DNA of 64,000 bases from Methylotenera versatilis 7 (GCF_000799165.1 NZ_JUGF01000001.1:248001-312000); one strand, 5' to 3'; counted from the stretch's first letter, positions 1 to 7,823 are shown. Program-made: numbers and translations. Notes: a model not told the origin generated them from the letters alone.

Positions 1-390
1 CCGCAATTACAAAAAGATGCTGCAGACAAGGACATCAGTTGGATACAAATCATTTCATCAGCACCAGGAAAACAAGGTCATGTGGATGGTGCAACAGCAT
101 TGAAACTAAACGATACGCGTGGCGCTAAACCAGCTTATGTTGTGTTGGACGAAGATGGAAAAATCGGCAAGTTATATGGCGCACAAACTACACCGCATAT
201 TTATGTGATCGATGCAAAAGGTGTTTTAGTTTACAAAGGTGGGATTGACAATATTCCTACTGCTAAAAAAGAAGACCTTGCAAAAGCGACTAATTATGTA
301 AGAGAAACATGGATTGCCTTGGCAGATGGTAAAAAAGTACCGCACCCGAGCACCAAGCCATATGGTTGCTCAATCAAGTATCCTACTTAA
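1..390 (+). CDS. Redoxin (thioredoxin-fold, AhpC/TSA-like) protein, 5' truncated
   Basis: The reading frame is open from the first base, so the gene begins upstream of the window and only its C-terminal ~129 residues are present. They contain the second half of a thioredoxin fold: a beta strand PAYVVLDEDG, the cis-proline motif TTPHIYVID, and the following strand GVLVYKGGID. The catalytic Cys region lies outside the window. The C-terminal tail GCSIKYPT carries a Cys often seen at the end of this exported redoxin subfamily (family knowledge from memory). A thiol-disulfide or peroxide reduction role is inferred; the exact substrate cannot be told. The RcnR-like gene follows 89 bp downstream on the same strand. 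Confidence 0.8.
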   Translation, partial: PQLQKDAADKDISWIQIISSAPGKQGHVDGATALKLNDTRGAKPAYVVLDEDGKIGKLYGAQTTPHIYVIDAKGVLVYKGGIDNIPTAKKEDLAKATNYVRETWIALADGKKVPHPSTKPYGCSIKYPT

Positions 391-479
391 TTCAAATTGA
401 TGACAACCAGCCGTTAAGTATCCCGCACGTGGGGCTTACTGCCTCATTGTGCGGCTTGGCAAATTTACAGGTATTACAT

Positions 480-770
480 ATGTCACACATCACAGCAAAT
501 AAGAAGAAGTTGTCCGCACGCATTAGTCGCATAAAAGGACAAGTGGAAGCAATTGAAAAATCATTACACGTGGGTGTTGAATGCACACATTTTTTACACC
601 AGGTTGCATCAGTACGTGGCGCAATTGATGGCTTAATGTCAGAGGCGCTAGAGGGGCATATCCGTGAGCATTTAGGCCACCACCATTCATCACATCATGA
701 GCATAATGAATTAACTCATCAGCATGACTTGGAAGAAGTCATCAATGTGTTAAAAACGTATCTCAAATAA
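480..770 (+). CDS. RcnR/FrmR (CsoR) family metal-sensing repressor
   Basis: A 96-residue all-helical repressor of the CsoR/RcnR/FrmR family. The core runs from KKLSARISRIKGQVEAIEK to the SVRGAIDGLM helix. With the ATG at 480 the metal-site residues fall exactly at His3, Cys35, His60 and His64, the set known for the Ni/Co sensor RcnR; formaldehyde-sensing FrmR has Cys35 and His60 but not the His3/His64 pair. This supports the start at 480 rather than the longer frame from 366, which would overlap the upstream gene and add 38 unconserved residues. A His-rich stretch (about residues 66-80) is inserted before the last helix, which is unusual. An imperfect palindrome around CACGTG at 422-434 lies just upstream and could be an autoregulatory site. 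A Ni/Co response is inferred from the ligand set; in a methylotroph a formaldehyde-related role is the alternative. Confidence 0.85.
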   Translation: MSHITANKKKLSARISRIKGQVEAIEKSLHVGVECTHFLHQVASVRGAIDGLMSEALEGHIREHLGHHHSSHHEHNELTHQHDLEEVINVLKTYLK

Positions 771-927
771 CGTCTATTAGTCCTTAGCGTTGTTGCCAAT
801 GCAACAGTTGTTGTTCATTTAGATGCATACGCAACATTTTTCCTGTTATTTATCTTTGTTTAAAAATTTAACTGACTGATTAATATCACTATTTTTGTTG
901 GTATGGTTTCTGCTATGTATTAGCCGC

Positions 928-944
928 ATAGGGTACCCACCTAT
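928..944. promoter_or_regulatory. Candidate operator with ATAGG/CCTAT arms
   Basis: ATAGGGTACCCACCTAT lies 56 bp before the TonB receptor start. The 5-bp arms enclose a G/C tract, the general design of CsoR/RcnR-family operators (A/T-rich arms around a G tract). With an RcnR-like gene just upstream it is a plausible target, but this rests on design only. Confidence 0.35.
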
Positions 945-999
945 TCTTTTGCTCAAAAAGTCATATGGGTAGTCAATAACCAAATTTAGAGGAAACCAC

Positions 1000-3093
1000 A
1001 TGTTGTTTAAACAGTATCGGTGGCCAGTTCTGGCCGCCGCTTTTGGCATATTCATCCATCATTCAGTACAGGCTCAAGCTGAGGAGCAAAACGAACTCCC
1101 TGCGATTGAAGTGCGCTCAGAAGTACATGCTTTGATTGGGGTGGCTGATTCTGCGTCTGACGGAAAGGTCACGGCAAAACAAATCGAACATAGGCCTTTT
1201 TTGCGCCCAAGCGAAGTCATGGAAACTGTGCCAGGCTTAATCGTAACGCAACACTCAGGTGATGGGAAAGCCAATCAGTATTTTCTACGCGGATTTAACC
1301 TGGATCACGGCAGCGATTTTGCAACCTATGTTAATGGTATGCCAATCAATATGGTGAGCCATGCGCATGGTCAGGGTTATATGGATCTGAATTTTCTGAT
1401 ACCGGAATTGATTGGTGGTTTACGCTACCAAAAGGGTACTTATGCGGCTGAGGATGGCGACTTTAGTACGACTGGTTCAGCACATATTGATTATAAACGC
1501 TCTATTAGTGCCCCATTTGTGGATGTATCTGTTGGTGAATATCAATTTAAGCGCGCGTTAGTTGCAGGCAGTGAAGAGTGGAATGGATTGCAATGGTTGG
1601 GTGCATTAGAGTTGGCGGGTTATGACGGGCCGTGGGATCAGCCAGAGAATCTGAATAAAATTAACGGTTTGGTTAATGTGTCGTCTGGCACACCAAGCAA
1701 CGGATTTTCAATTTCTGCGATGGCTTATCGCAGTCGTTGGGTAGCCAGCGAACATGTGCCTGAGCGTGCTATAGATGAAGGTGAGATTGGGCGTTACGGC
1801 ACGTTGTTACCTAATGATGGCGGCGAAACGCATCGTGTCAGTTTATCTGGTGAGTGGACTCAAACCGATGATTTGTCCGCATGGCGGGCAAATGCATGGG
1901 TGATTGATTATGGCCTGAATTTATTTAGTAGCCCTTCAGGATTTATTAATGGGGCGGAAGGTGATCAGCATGAACAAGCAGACCATCGGACGACTTTAGG
2001 TGGCCAATTAGAAAAGCGTTGGTTTTTAGGTGAAAATTGGCTGAACAGTGAGATTAGCCTTGGTACACAACTTAGACATGATCGTATCAGCACGCTAGGT
2101 TTATATGACACGGTGGACAGAGACAGAACCAACACTGTGCGCCAAGACCATGTTGACCAAACTGCCAGTGCTTTATATACAGAAGTTAAGACACCTTGGT
2201 TGCCTTGGTTAAGAAGCACTATTGGCTTACGTTATGATTATATGGATGTAGATGTAAACGCAGAGAAAGGTGTATTCAATCAAAATAATGGTGGCAAAAC
2301 TTCTGCTCAGCAGCTTAGCCCTAAACTTGGCTTAGCAATCGCCCCTTGGAAATCTTTAGAGTTTTATGCTAACTGGGGGCGTGGATTTCATAGTAATGAT
2401 AGCCGAGGTGCAGTCATTTCTCAGAATGTGGTCGATGGCAGCCCAGCAGATCGCGTACCGTTGATTGCTAAATCAACAGGGAGCGAGCTTGGTCTGCGTG
2501 CTGCGCCGTTAACAGGCTGGCATACCAGTGTGGCTTTATGGAAAGTGGAGTCTTCTTCTGAACTGGTGTTCGTCGGTGATGAGGGGGTGACTGAGCCGCG
2601 CGGTAGTTCGCAACGCTACGGTATAGAATGGACCAATCACTTAACAGTTTCAGACTGGGTATTTTTAGATGCAGATATAGCGTTATCCAAAGCACGTTTT
2701 GATAAAACAGAAAATGGCGGAAAACGTGTGCCCAATGCAGTGCCGCTCACGGCATCCTTGGCTGCTAATTATGATGACGGTAATCAATGGTCGGGTGGCG
2801 TGCGTGTACGCTATATTGGTTCTTATGCATTAGAAGAAACAGGACAGGAAAAATCTTCTTCATTCACCACTGCAAATGCCAAAGTGGAATATAAAATCAA
2901 CCCACAGTGGCAAGCTTCTTTAAGCGTACTCAATCTATTTAATCGTAAAGCGAATGATATTGAATATTACGGTGGTGCGTGTACAAAACTAGATGGGCCT
3001 GGTTGCGGTGGCGGTGAAGGCATTGACGGACGTTTGATCCATCCGCTTGAGCCACGCTCTCTCAGGGTCGGGCTACGTTATACCTTTAAGTAA
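1000..3093 (+). CDS. TonB-dependent outer-membrane receptor
   Basis: A 697-residue receptor, a usual length for a TonB-dependent transporter without an N-terminal signalling domain. Residues 1-27 form a signal peptide ending VQAQA. A TonB-box-like segment (ELPAIEVRS) follows, then the plug (about 50-165, with FLRGFNLDHGSDFATYVNGM and a His-containing loop VSHAHGQGY), then a 22-strand-type barrel ending in aromatic YTFK. GAGG lies about 8 bases before the ATG. The substrate is unknown. The preceding RcnR-like regulator and the candidate operator at 928-944 suggest uptake of a metal or metal chelate such as nickel or cobalt, which is inference. No cobalamin riboswitch is visible upstream, which argues against simple B12 regulation. 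Confidence 0.88.
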   Translation: MLFKQYRWPVLAAAFGIFIHHSVQAQAEEQNELPAIEVRSEVHALIGVADSASDGKVTAKQIEHRPFLRPSEVMETVPGLIVTQHSGDGKANQYFLRGFNLDHGSDFATYVNGMPINMVSHAHGQGYMDLNFLIPELIGGLRYQKGTYAAEDGDFSTTGSAHIDYKRSISAPFVDVSVGEYQFKRALVAGSEEWNGLQWLGALELAGYDGPWDQPENLNKINGLVNVSSGTPSNGFSISAMAYRSRWVASEHVPERAIDEGEIGRYGTLLPNDGGETHRVSLSGEWTQTDDLSAWRANAWVIDYGLNLFSSPSGFINGAEGDQHEQADHRTTLGGQLEKRWFLGENWLNSEISLGTQLRHDRISTLGLYDTVDRDRTNTVRQDHVDQTASALYTEVKTPWLPWLRSTIGLRYDYMDVDVNAEKGVFNQNNGGKTSAQQLSPKLGLAIAPWKSLEFYANWGRGFHSNDSRGAVISQNVVDGSPADRVPLIAKSTGSELGLRAAPLTGWHTSVALWKVESSSELVFVGDEGVTEPRGSSQRYGIEWTNHLTVSDWVFLDADIALSKARFDKTENGGKRVPNAVPLTASLAANYDDGNQWSGGVRVRYIGSYALEETGQEKSSSFTTANAKVEYKINPQWQASLSVLNLFNRKANDIEYYGGACTKLDGPGCGGGEGIDGRLIHPLEPRSLRVGLRYTFK

Positions 3094-3101
3094 CTTCACA
3101 T

Positions 3102-3128
3102 AAAGCCAACCTAGTTTAGATTGGCTTT
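3102..3128 (+). terminator. Stem-loop after the TonB receptor gene
   Basis: AAAGCCAA pairs with TTGGCTTT across an 11-base loop, 8 bases after the stop codon. It is followed by only a short T-rich stretch and is probably the first of two hairpins ending this transcript. Confidence 0.5.
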
Positions 3129-3136
3129 CTACAAAC

Positions 3137-3190
3137 AGAGGTGTTTTGAATCTGCTGGATTACCAGCAATTTAAAACACCTCTTTTTTTA
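3137..3190 (+). terminator. Rho-independent terminator
   Basis: AGAGGTGTTTT at 3137-3147 pairs perfectly with AAAACACCTCT at 3173-3183, followed by a run of T. A smaller inner hairpin (CTGG/CCAG) sits in the loop. This separates the TonB receptor from the next operon. Confidence 0.85.
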
Positions 3191-3293
3191 TGCCTTAATG
3201 ATTATTTTAAGTGTAAAAAAATATTAACTTAAAAATCAATTGCTTATGACTAATTTTTCGCCGCAATAAAACAATTGTTCTATTGAAAATTGT

Positions 3294-3309
3294 TGGCATG
3301 CGCTTTGCG
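3294..3309 (+). promoter_or_regulatory. Candidate sigma-54 (-24/-12) promoter
   Basis: TGGCATGCGCTTTGCG matches the sigma-54 consensus TGGCAYR-N4-TTGCW at both elements with the correct spacing of the invariant GG and GC. It lies 71 bp before the rhodanese/SMP-30 start. An inverted repeat ACAATT(3271-3276)/AATTGT(3287-3292) lies immediately upstream. The presence of RpoN and of an activator in this genome cannot be seen here. Confidence 0.5.
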
Positions 3310-3324
3310 ATGCTTTTAGCGAGT

Positions 3325-3344
3325 TCGATAGCTCCAGCTATCGA
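3325..3344. promoter_or_regulatory. Palindrome just downstream of the candidate sigma-54 promoter
   Basis: TCGATAGCT and AGCTATCGA are perfect inverted arms separated by CC. If transcription starts about 12 bp past the -12 element, this palindrome is in the first 25 bases of the leader, where it could be an operator or an mRNA hairpin. Confidence 0.45.
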
Positions 3345-3379
3345 CAAAACAACTTTAAAACGCATCATTAGGACATAAA

Positions 3380-4729
3380 ATGAAAAAAATTAACGTATTA
3401 GTCGCCTTATTATTTATTGCTGCATCGCCGCTATCAATGGCAGGTGGCGCCGTGGCAACACCTGCTGGCGATGCCAAGCCTGCAGCACAAGAAGCTAAAA
3501 AACCGCCTATCTCTAAGAAATTAAGCCGTGCAGAAGTGGATGCATTATTGGCTAAACCAAATGAAGTGGTTTTGATTGATTTACGTCGTCCAGATGAATT
3601 GATTAAAATTGGCGGCTTCCCCGTATATTTGAATATTCAGGCTAAAGAGCTTGAAAAGTATGCGGATTTTATTCCTAAAGATAAAGCGGTTGCGACTATC
3701 TCTAACCATGCAGGTCGTGCACATGCTGGTGCTGATTTGTTGATCAACAAAGGCTTTAAAGTAGCTGGCGCAATCGGTGCGCAAGATTATGAAGCTGAAG
3801 GTGGTGTGTTGACTAAAATTGCTCCGCCAACACCAAAATACGAGGTAAATAAAGAGATTCCTGGCGTTATCGCCAAAGGCACAAAGTATGAGTTTTTATA
3901 CGAAGGCTTTGAAGGCACAGAAGGCCCGATTGCCTTGCCAGACGGCACGGCGATTTTCACTGAAACGCGCGCCAATCGTATTACACAGCTAAAAGATGAT
4001 CGTGGCATTAATATTTTCTTGCAAAATACTAATGGTTCAAATGGCTTGGCTTTTAATCCAAAAGGTGAGTTGATTTCTGTACAGAACTTGAAACCGCAAG
4101 TTGGCATTATTTATCCAGCGGGTAAAGAAAAAGTATTATCGAATGAATTTGAAGGTAAACCTTTCCAGCGCCCTAACGATTTAGTGTTGGATAAAAAAAG
4201 CGGTATTTACTTTACTGATATTGGCATAACACCAAAACCAGAAGATAAAGCGGCAGAGGCCGCAAGACCGGCTGTTTATTACATTACGCCAGATGGTAAA
4301 ACCACTCGTGTGATTAATGATCTTAAACGTCCAAATGGTGTGCAATTGAGCACGGATGAAAAAACACTATATGTAGCCGATACGGCAAATGAATTCATCA
4401 TTGCTTACGATATCAAAGGCGATGGCTCATTAGGCACAAAACGTAATTTTGCCAAGTTAGATGGTTATGCAAAGAACGCAGCAGGCGAATATTCTAGCGG
4501 TGCAGATGGTCTTGCAGTTGATTCAGAGAACAGGTTATATGTAGCTTCTAATGCCGGTGTTGAGGTATTTAGCGGAAAAGGTGAAACCTTAGGTGTGATT
4601 GCATTGCCAAACAAACCACAGAACTTAGCATTTGCCGGTAAAGACAAGAAAACCTTGTTTGTTGTTGGTAGAGGCGCAGCATATCGCATCCCTTTATTGG
4701 CGCAAGGTTATTTAGGCCGTGTTAAATAA
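3380..4729 (+). CDS. Exported rhodanese-like / SMP-30 (gluconolactonase-like) fusion protein
   Basis: 449 residues. Residues 1-21 are a signal peptide (LFIAASPLSMAGG), so the protein is periplasmic or secreted. Residues ~45-150 are rhodanese-like (VLIDLRRPDEL, then SNHAGRA), but the active-site loop that normally reads Cys-x-x-Gly has Asn in place of Cys, so sulfurtransferase activity is unlikely. Residues ~175-445 form an SMP-30/gluconolactonase six-bladed propeller: FEGTEGPIALPDG, NGSNGLAFNPKG, FQRPNDLVLD, KRPNGVQLS and GADGLAVDSENRLYV carry the Glu/Asn/Asp residues typical of the divalent-metal site. Lactone or ester hydrolysis is a family inference. The dienelactone hydrolase gene follows 48 bp later, probably co-transcribed from the sigma-54-like promoter. 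Confidence 0.82.
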   Translation: MKKINVLVALLFIAASPLSMAGGAVATPAGDAKPAAQEAKKPPISKKLSRAEVDALLAKPNEVVLIDLRRPDELIKIGGFPVYLNIQAKELEKYADFIPKDKAVATISNHAGRAHAGADLLINKGFKVAGAIGAQDYEAEGGVLTKIAPPTPKYEVNKEIPGVIAKGTKYEFLYEGFEGTEGPIALPDGTAIFTETRANRITQLKDDRGINIFLQNTNGSNGLAFNPKGELISVQNLKPQVGIIYPAGKEKVLSNEFEGKPFQRPNDLVLDKKSGIYFTDIGITPKPEDKAAEAARPAVYYITPDGKTTRVINDLKRPNGVQLSTDEKTLYVADTANEFIIAYDIKGDGSLGTKRNFAKLDGYAKNAAGEYSSGADGLAVDSENRLYVASNAGVEVFSGKGETLGVIALPNKPQNLAFAGKDKKTLFVVGRGAAYRIPLLAQGYLGRVK

Positions 4730-4777
4730 GCCTGTTAAATAAACAGTAAGTTTAATCAAGAAATTGTTGGAGGTAAC

Positions 4778-5665
4778 ATGACACGCAAAACAGCAGAGGA
4801 TTTTTCCCCAGAAGTGCTGGGCTTATTTGACCAGTTTGTCCATGGTCAGATTTCAAGAAGAGACTTTTTGAATCGCGCCGGAAAGCTTGCTGTTGCCGGT
4901 GCTTCTGCGGCTGTATTACTGCAATCTTTGAGCCCGAATTTTGCAGAGGCTAAACAGATCGATGAGAACGATGTGCGTATTAAAGCCAAATATGTAGAGT
5001 ATCCATCGCCTAACGGTAACGGTAAGTTGCGCGGATATCTGGTATATCCAGCCAATGTAACGACAAAACTGGCCACTGTACTCGTAGTGCATGAAAACCG
5101 TGGCCTTAATCCGCATATTGAGGACATCGCAAGACGTTTCGCGATTGATGGCTTTATTGCCTTTGCACCCGATGCTTTATTTCCATTAGGTAGTTACCCT
5201 GGCGATGAGGATAAAGCGCGCGAGTTGTTCCAAAAGCTGGATCAAACTAAAACGCGCGAAGATTTTATCGCTGCCGCAGAAGTACTTAAAAATCTACCCG
5301 ATGGCAATGGAAAAGTCGGTGTTGTTGGCTTTTGTTACGGTGGCGGCATTGCAAACTTTTTGGCAACGCGCTTGCCAGATTTGGGTGCGGCAGTGCCTTT
5401 TTATGGCGGACAGCCTAGTGAAGAAGATGCTGCGAAAATCAAAGCGCCATTACTGCTTCAATATGCAGGCAAGGATGAGCGTATTAATGCTGGTTGGCCT
5501 AAATACGAAGCGGCTTTAAAAGCGGCTAAAGTAGATTACCAAGTGTTTATTTATCCAGAAGTGCAGCATGGTTTTAATAACGACACGACCCCGCGCTATG
5601 ACGCCGCGGCAGCTAAATTAGCATGGGATCGTACCGTCGGTTTTTTCCGTCAACATCTGGTTTGA
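4778..5665 (+). CDS. Dienelactone hydrolase family protein with Tat signal
   Basis: 295 residues, alpha/beta-hydrolase fold. The N-terminus has a twin-arginine motif (SRRDFL, residues ~26-31) followed by a hydrophobic stretch AVAGASAAVLLQSL, so export through Tat is likely. The nucleophile motif is GFCYGGG, with Cys as in dienelactone hydrolases; the acid is in YAGKDERI and the His in VQHGFNND, completing a Cys-Asp-His triad. VHENRGL matches the conserved Glu loop of the family. GGAGG at about 4769 is a good ribosome site. With the upstream SMP-30-type lactonase this may be a periplasmic lactone or ester hydrolysing pair. The true substrate is unknown. Confidence 0.88.
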   Translation: MTRKTAEDFSPEVLGLFDQFVHGQISRRDFLNRAGKLAVAGASAAVLLQSLSPNFAEAKQIDENDVRIKAKYVEYPSPNGNGKLRGYLVYPANVTTKLATVLVVHENRGLNPHIEDIARRFAIDGFIAFAPDALFPLGSYPGDEDKARELFQKLDQTKTREDFIAAAEVLKNLPDGNGKVGVVGFCYGGGIANFLATRLPDLGAAVPFYGGQPSEEDAAKIKAPLLLQYAGKDERINAGWPKYEAALKAAKVDYQVFIYPEVQHGFNNDTTPRYDAAAAKLAWDRTVGFFRQHLV

Positions 5666-5735
5666 TTACATACAGTAATTTAATTTTTGTTTGACATGTC
5701 CAACCTGCAAGAGCCGGCAACGGCATTGCTTTAGT

Positions 5736-5796
5736 GCGCATGTAATTTAGATGTATAGAAAACCTCTGCATCTAAATTACATGCGCCATTTTTTTA
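5736..5796 (+). terminator. Strong rho-independent terminator
   Basis: An 18-bp perfect stem: GCGCATGTAATTTAGATG at 5736-5753 pairs with 5769-5786, with a 15-base loop and a T run after. It ends the rhodanese/DLH transcript. The rest of the 457-bp gap up to 6122 holds the regulatory sites listed separately and no convincing gene. Confidence 0.85.
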
Positions 5797-5970
5797 TGGT
5801 TTGCTTAGGCCATAACGATATAGGGTTTAAATTTAATATCGACAAATTCCTTTCAAAATAATAGTTGTTTAAACAACAACACTCATCCCAAAGATTGCTT
5901 CTGCAGCAACAACTCTCATCACAACCTTTAACTTATATCGAATATGATTAGACAGTATTTTTTTAATTTA

Positions 5971-5984
5971 TTGATAAAAATCAA
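5971..5984. promoter_or_regulatory. FNR box (perfect consensus)
   Basis: TTGATAAAAATCAA matches the FNR/Anr consensus TTGAT-N4-ATCAA with no mismatch. It lies 139 bp before the 6123 gene. At the class II distance (centre at -41.5) no good -10 hexamer is visible, so its exact use here is unclear. Confidence 0.65.
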
Positions 5985-6013
5985 TTGGTTAATATTTTTT
6001 TTTCTAACCAATT
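5983..6013. promoter_or_regulatory. Inverted repeat overlapping the FNR box
   Basis: AATTGGTTA and TAACCAATT are perfect 9-bp inverted arms separated by 13 bases, mostly T. They lie between the FNR box and the candidate sigma-54 promoter. This could be an activator site; no protein can be assigned. Confidence 0.4.
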
Positions 6014-6030
6014 AAATGATTGATAAAGGT

Positions 6031-6046
6031 TGGCACAGCGGATGCT
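6031..6046 (+). promoter_or_regulatory. Candidate sigma-54 (-24/-12) promoter
   Basis: TGGCACAGCGGATGCT fits the sigma-54 consensus closely: TGGCAC at -24, and TGC at -12 with correct spacing. It lies 77 bp before the start of the membrane-protein operon. It is the second such site in 3 kb. Confidence 0.5.
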
Positions 6047-6122
6047 ATAGCAATAGGGGTAGGGCCTATATCAAAGGTCAAATAACAGTTAAAAGTTTTA
6101 AGAATTCAAAAAGGGGAGTTGG

Positions 6123-6626
6123 ATGTCAGTCGTTTCATTATTACAACAAATGCATGATTCAGAGTTTGGAACCGCGCTTAGAGAATCACTTTATATGTTT
6201 CCTCTGATTGAGGGCATACACCTGATTGGTCTGGCGCTATCGGTTGGCCTAATTATCGTGACCGATTTGCGCCTTATTGGTGGTTTTCTGAAAGAAGTGC
6301 CTGTGGCCGATGTGCTTAAGCAATTAAGGCCGTGGCTATTAGCGGGGTTCGTGATTACCTTTGTAACAGGCATTTTATTGCTTTGGGCAGAAGGCCCAAG
6401 AATGTGGGCGATTCCAGTGTTTCCAATCAAGTTGGTCTTAATTGTATTGGCTGGGTTAAACGCCATTTGGTTTGAATATAAATATGGCAGAACGGTACAT
6501 GATTGGGGCGCGCATGTGCATTTTCCTAAAGGCGCTAAATTGGCGGGTTGGGTATCGCTGGTTTCCTGGTCGGCTGTGGTTGTTTGCGGACGTCTAATCC
6601 CTTACTTAGAAGCTACACAACATTAA
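6123..6626 (+). CDS. Small integral membrane protein (DUF6644-like)
   Basis: 167 residues with four or five hydrophobic helices (about 25-48, 65-90, 97-115, 140-158). A conserved-looking His lies in the first helix (IEGIHLIGLALSVG), followed by DLRLIGG. I recall this pattern from the uncharacterised DUF6644 family, from memory. Membrane His residues could bind haem, but this is speculation. GGGGAG lies 8 bases before the ATG. It is the first gene of an apparent operon with a paralogous membrane protein (6649) and a haem c lipoprotein (7146), with an FNR box and a sigma-54-like promoter upstream. Function unknown. Confidence 0.75.
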   Translation: MSVVSLLQQMHDSEFGTALRESLYMFPLIEGIHLIGLALSVGLIIVTDLRLIGGFLKEVPVADVLKQLRPWLLAGFVITFVTGILLLWAEGPRMWAIPVFPIKLVLIVLAGLNAIWFEYKYGRTVHDWGAHVHFPKGAKLAGWVSLVSWSAVVVCGRLIPYLEATQH

Positions 6627-6648
6627 TTTTACTGACGAAAGCATTGAT

Positions 6649-7125
6649 ATGAGTACAGAGTCATTATTTAAAGAATTACAAAATAGCAGCTTAAGCCAAT
6701 CTATCGGCCAGCTGGATTCAATTACCGGCGCTTTTGCACAATTATTTCATATTGCCGGTTTTTTACTGATTTTAACCGCTGTTTTACTGGTTAATTTAAG
6801 ACTGATTGGTTTAGGCTTAAATAAACAAACCATTCCTAATCTGGCAAAGGCAACCAAGCCATTGGTGATTTACGGCTTAGTGTTATTGCTATTTTCCGGA
6901 TTATTTACTTTCCTGCCTAGCGCCACGCTCTATTATCCCAACCCGGCTTTTTGGTTAAAGATTTACTTATTCGTTTTTGCATTGATTATTCAATTTACCT
7001 TGTACAGAAAGGTCACTAGCGTTGAAGCGCCCAATCGAATTCTGGCAGGTTTAACGGCAGTATTATCAATTACATTATGGTTTGGCGTAGCGTTTGCAGG
7101 GCGTGCCATTGGATTCTTGAATTAA
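6649..7125 (+). CDS. Small integral membrane protein, paralogue of the upstream gene
   Basis: 158 residues with four hydrophobic helices. FHIAGFLLILTAVLLVNLRLIGLGL aligns with HLIGLALSVGLIIVTDLRLIGGF of the preceding protein: both have a His in helix 1 followed by a DLRLIG/NLRLIG turn, so the two are diverged paralogues and may form a heterodimer. It lies 22 bp behind the first gene and 20 bp ahead of the haem c gene. Function unknown; a membrane partner for the downstream cytochrome is a reasonable guess. Confidence 0.72.
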   Translation: MSTESLFKELQNSSLSQSIGQLDSITGAFAQLFHIAGFLLILTAVLLVNLRLIGLGLNKQTIPNLAKATKPLVIYGLVLLLFSGLFTFLPSATLYYPNPAFWLKIYLFVFALIIQFTLYRKVTSVEAPNRILAGLTAVLSITLWFGVAFAGRAIGFLN

Positions 7126-7145
7126 TGATTAAAAGGTTTGGTGTG

Positions 7146-7775
7146 ATGAATAACAATAAAATAATGTTAGGTTTTATAGGGTTAAGTTTGGTCTTTCAGA
7201 CGGCTTGCAGCAATTCCGTGGAACAAGATAAAACCGCTGCAACGATAAAACCTGTGGCTACGCTACAGGAAATTATGCTGTCAGTGATAGACCCCAATGT
7301 GGACCCCATTTGGAATTCGGTATCCACCGTGGCGACAAAAGATGGCGTGGTGGAGAAGGTGCCGTCGACTGATGAGGAATGGAATGTGTTAAAGAATCAC
7401 GCAATCGTGTTGATTGAAGCTGCAAATCTTTTGCAAATCCCTGATCGCGCAGTCGCGCATGCTGGATCCAGCACATCGATCCATCCTGTAGAGTTGCAGC
7501 CTGAAGAAGTTGAAAAGTTGATACAAGCAAATCGGAAAGACTTTAATAATAAAGCCATTAACTTGCAGAATGCAGCAAAGTCAGCATTAGTGGCGATTAA
7601 AGAAAAAAATCCAGATGCGCTGTTGCAAGTTGGCTCTCAAATTGAACATGCTTGCGAGCAGTGCCATTCAACTTATTGGTATCCAAACGACAAGATACCA
7701 GCTGCAGCCAATGTTTTGGGATTCAAATCCATTAGTCCGACCTATGCGTTGTTACGTAATGGCCCTCAAGGTTAG
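7146..7775 (+). CDS. Monohaem c-type cytochrome, probable lipoprotein
   Basis: 209 residues from the ATG at 7146, which has AAAGG about 10 bases upstream. The longer frame from 7077 would overlap the upstream gene and lacks a signal. The N-terminus is a signal peptide ending VFQTACSNS; Cys19 could be lipidated although the lipobox is poor at -3. The mature part is helical, and near the C-terminus is CEQCH, a c-type haem motif, followed by YWYPND. This placement resembles cytochrome c'-type or other late-haem cytochromes, with the axial ligand uncertain. It is the third gene of the operon with two membrane proteins; a low-oxygen electron-transfer role is inferred from the FNR boxes on both sides. 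Confidence 0.8.
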   Translation: MNNNKIMLGFIGLSLVFQTACSNSVEQDKTAATIKPVATLQEIMLSVIDPNVDPIWNSVSTVATKDGVVEKVPSTDEEWNVLKNHAIVLIEAANLLQIPDRAVAHAGSSTSIHPVELQPEEVEKLIQANRKDFNNKAINLQNAAKSALVAIKEKNPDALLQVGSQIEHACEQCHSTYWYPNDKIPAAANVLGFKSISPTYALLRNGPQG

Positions 7776-7823
7776 TACGCTACTATTAAAAAAACTTTAA
7801 AGGACAATACTTATGGCAATAGG

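Noticed and set aside
366-479. Longer start for the RcnR-like gene at 366
   Set aside because: It overlaps the upstream redoxin gene and moves the metal ligands out of their usual positions; the ATG at 480 gives His3/Cys35/His60/His64.
791-806. Hairpin TGTTGC-CAAT-GCAACA after the RcnR-like gene as a terminator
   Set aside because: The stem is only six bp and no T-run follows; too weak to call.
7077-7145. Longer start for the haem c lipoprotein at 7077
   Set aside because: It overlaps the upstream membrane protein by 49 bases and hides the signal peptide; the ATG at 7146 has a ribosome site and a proper leader.
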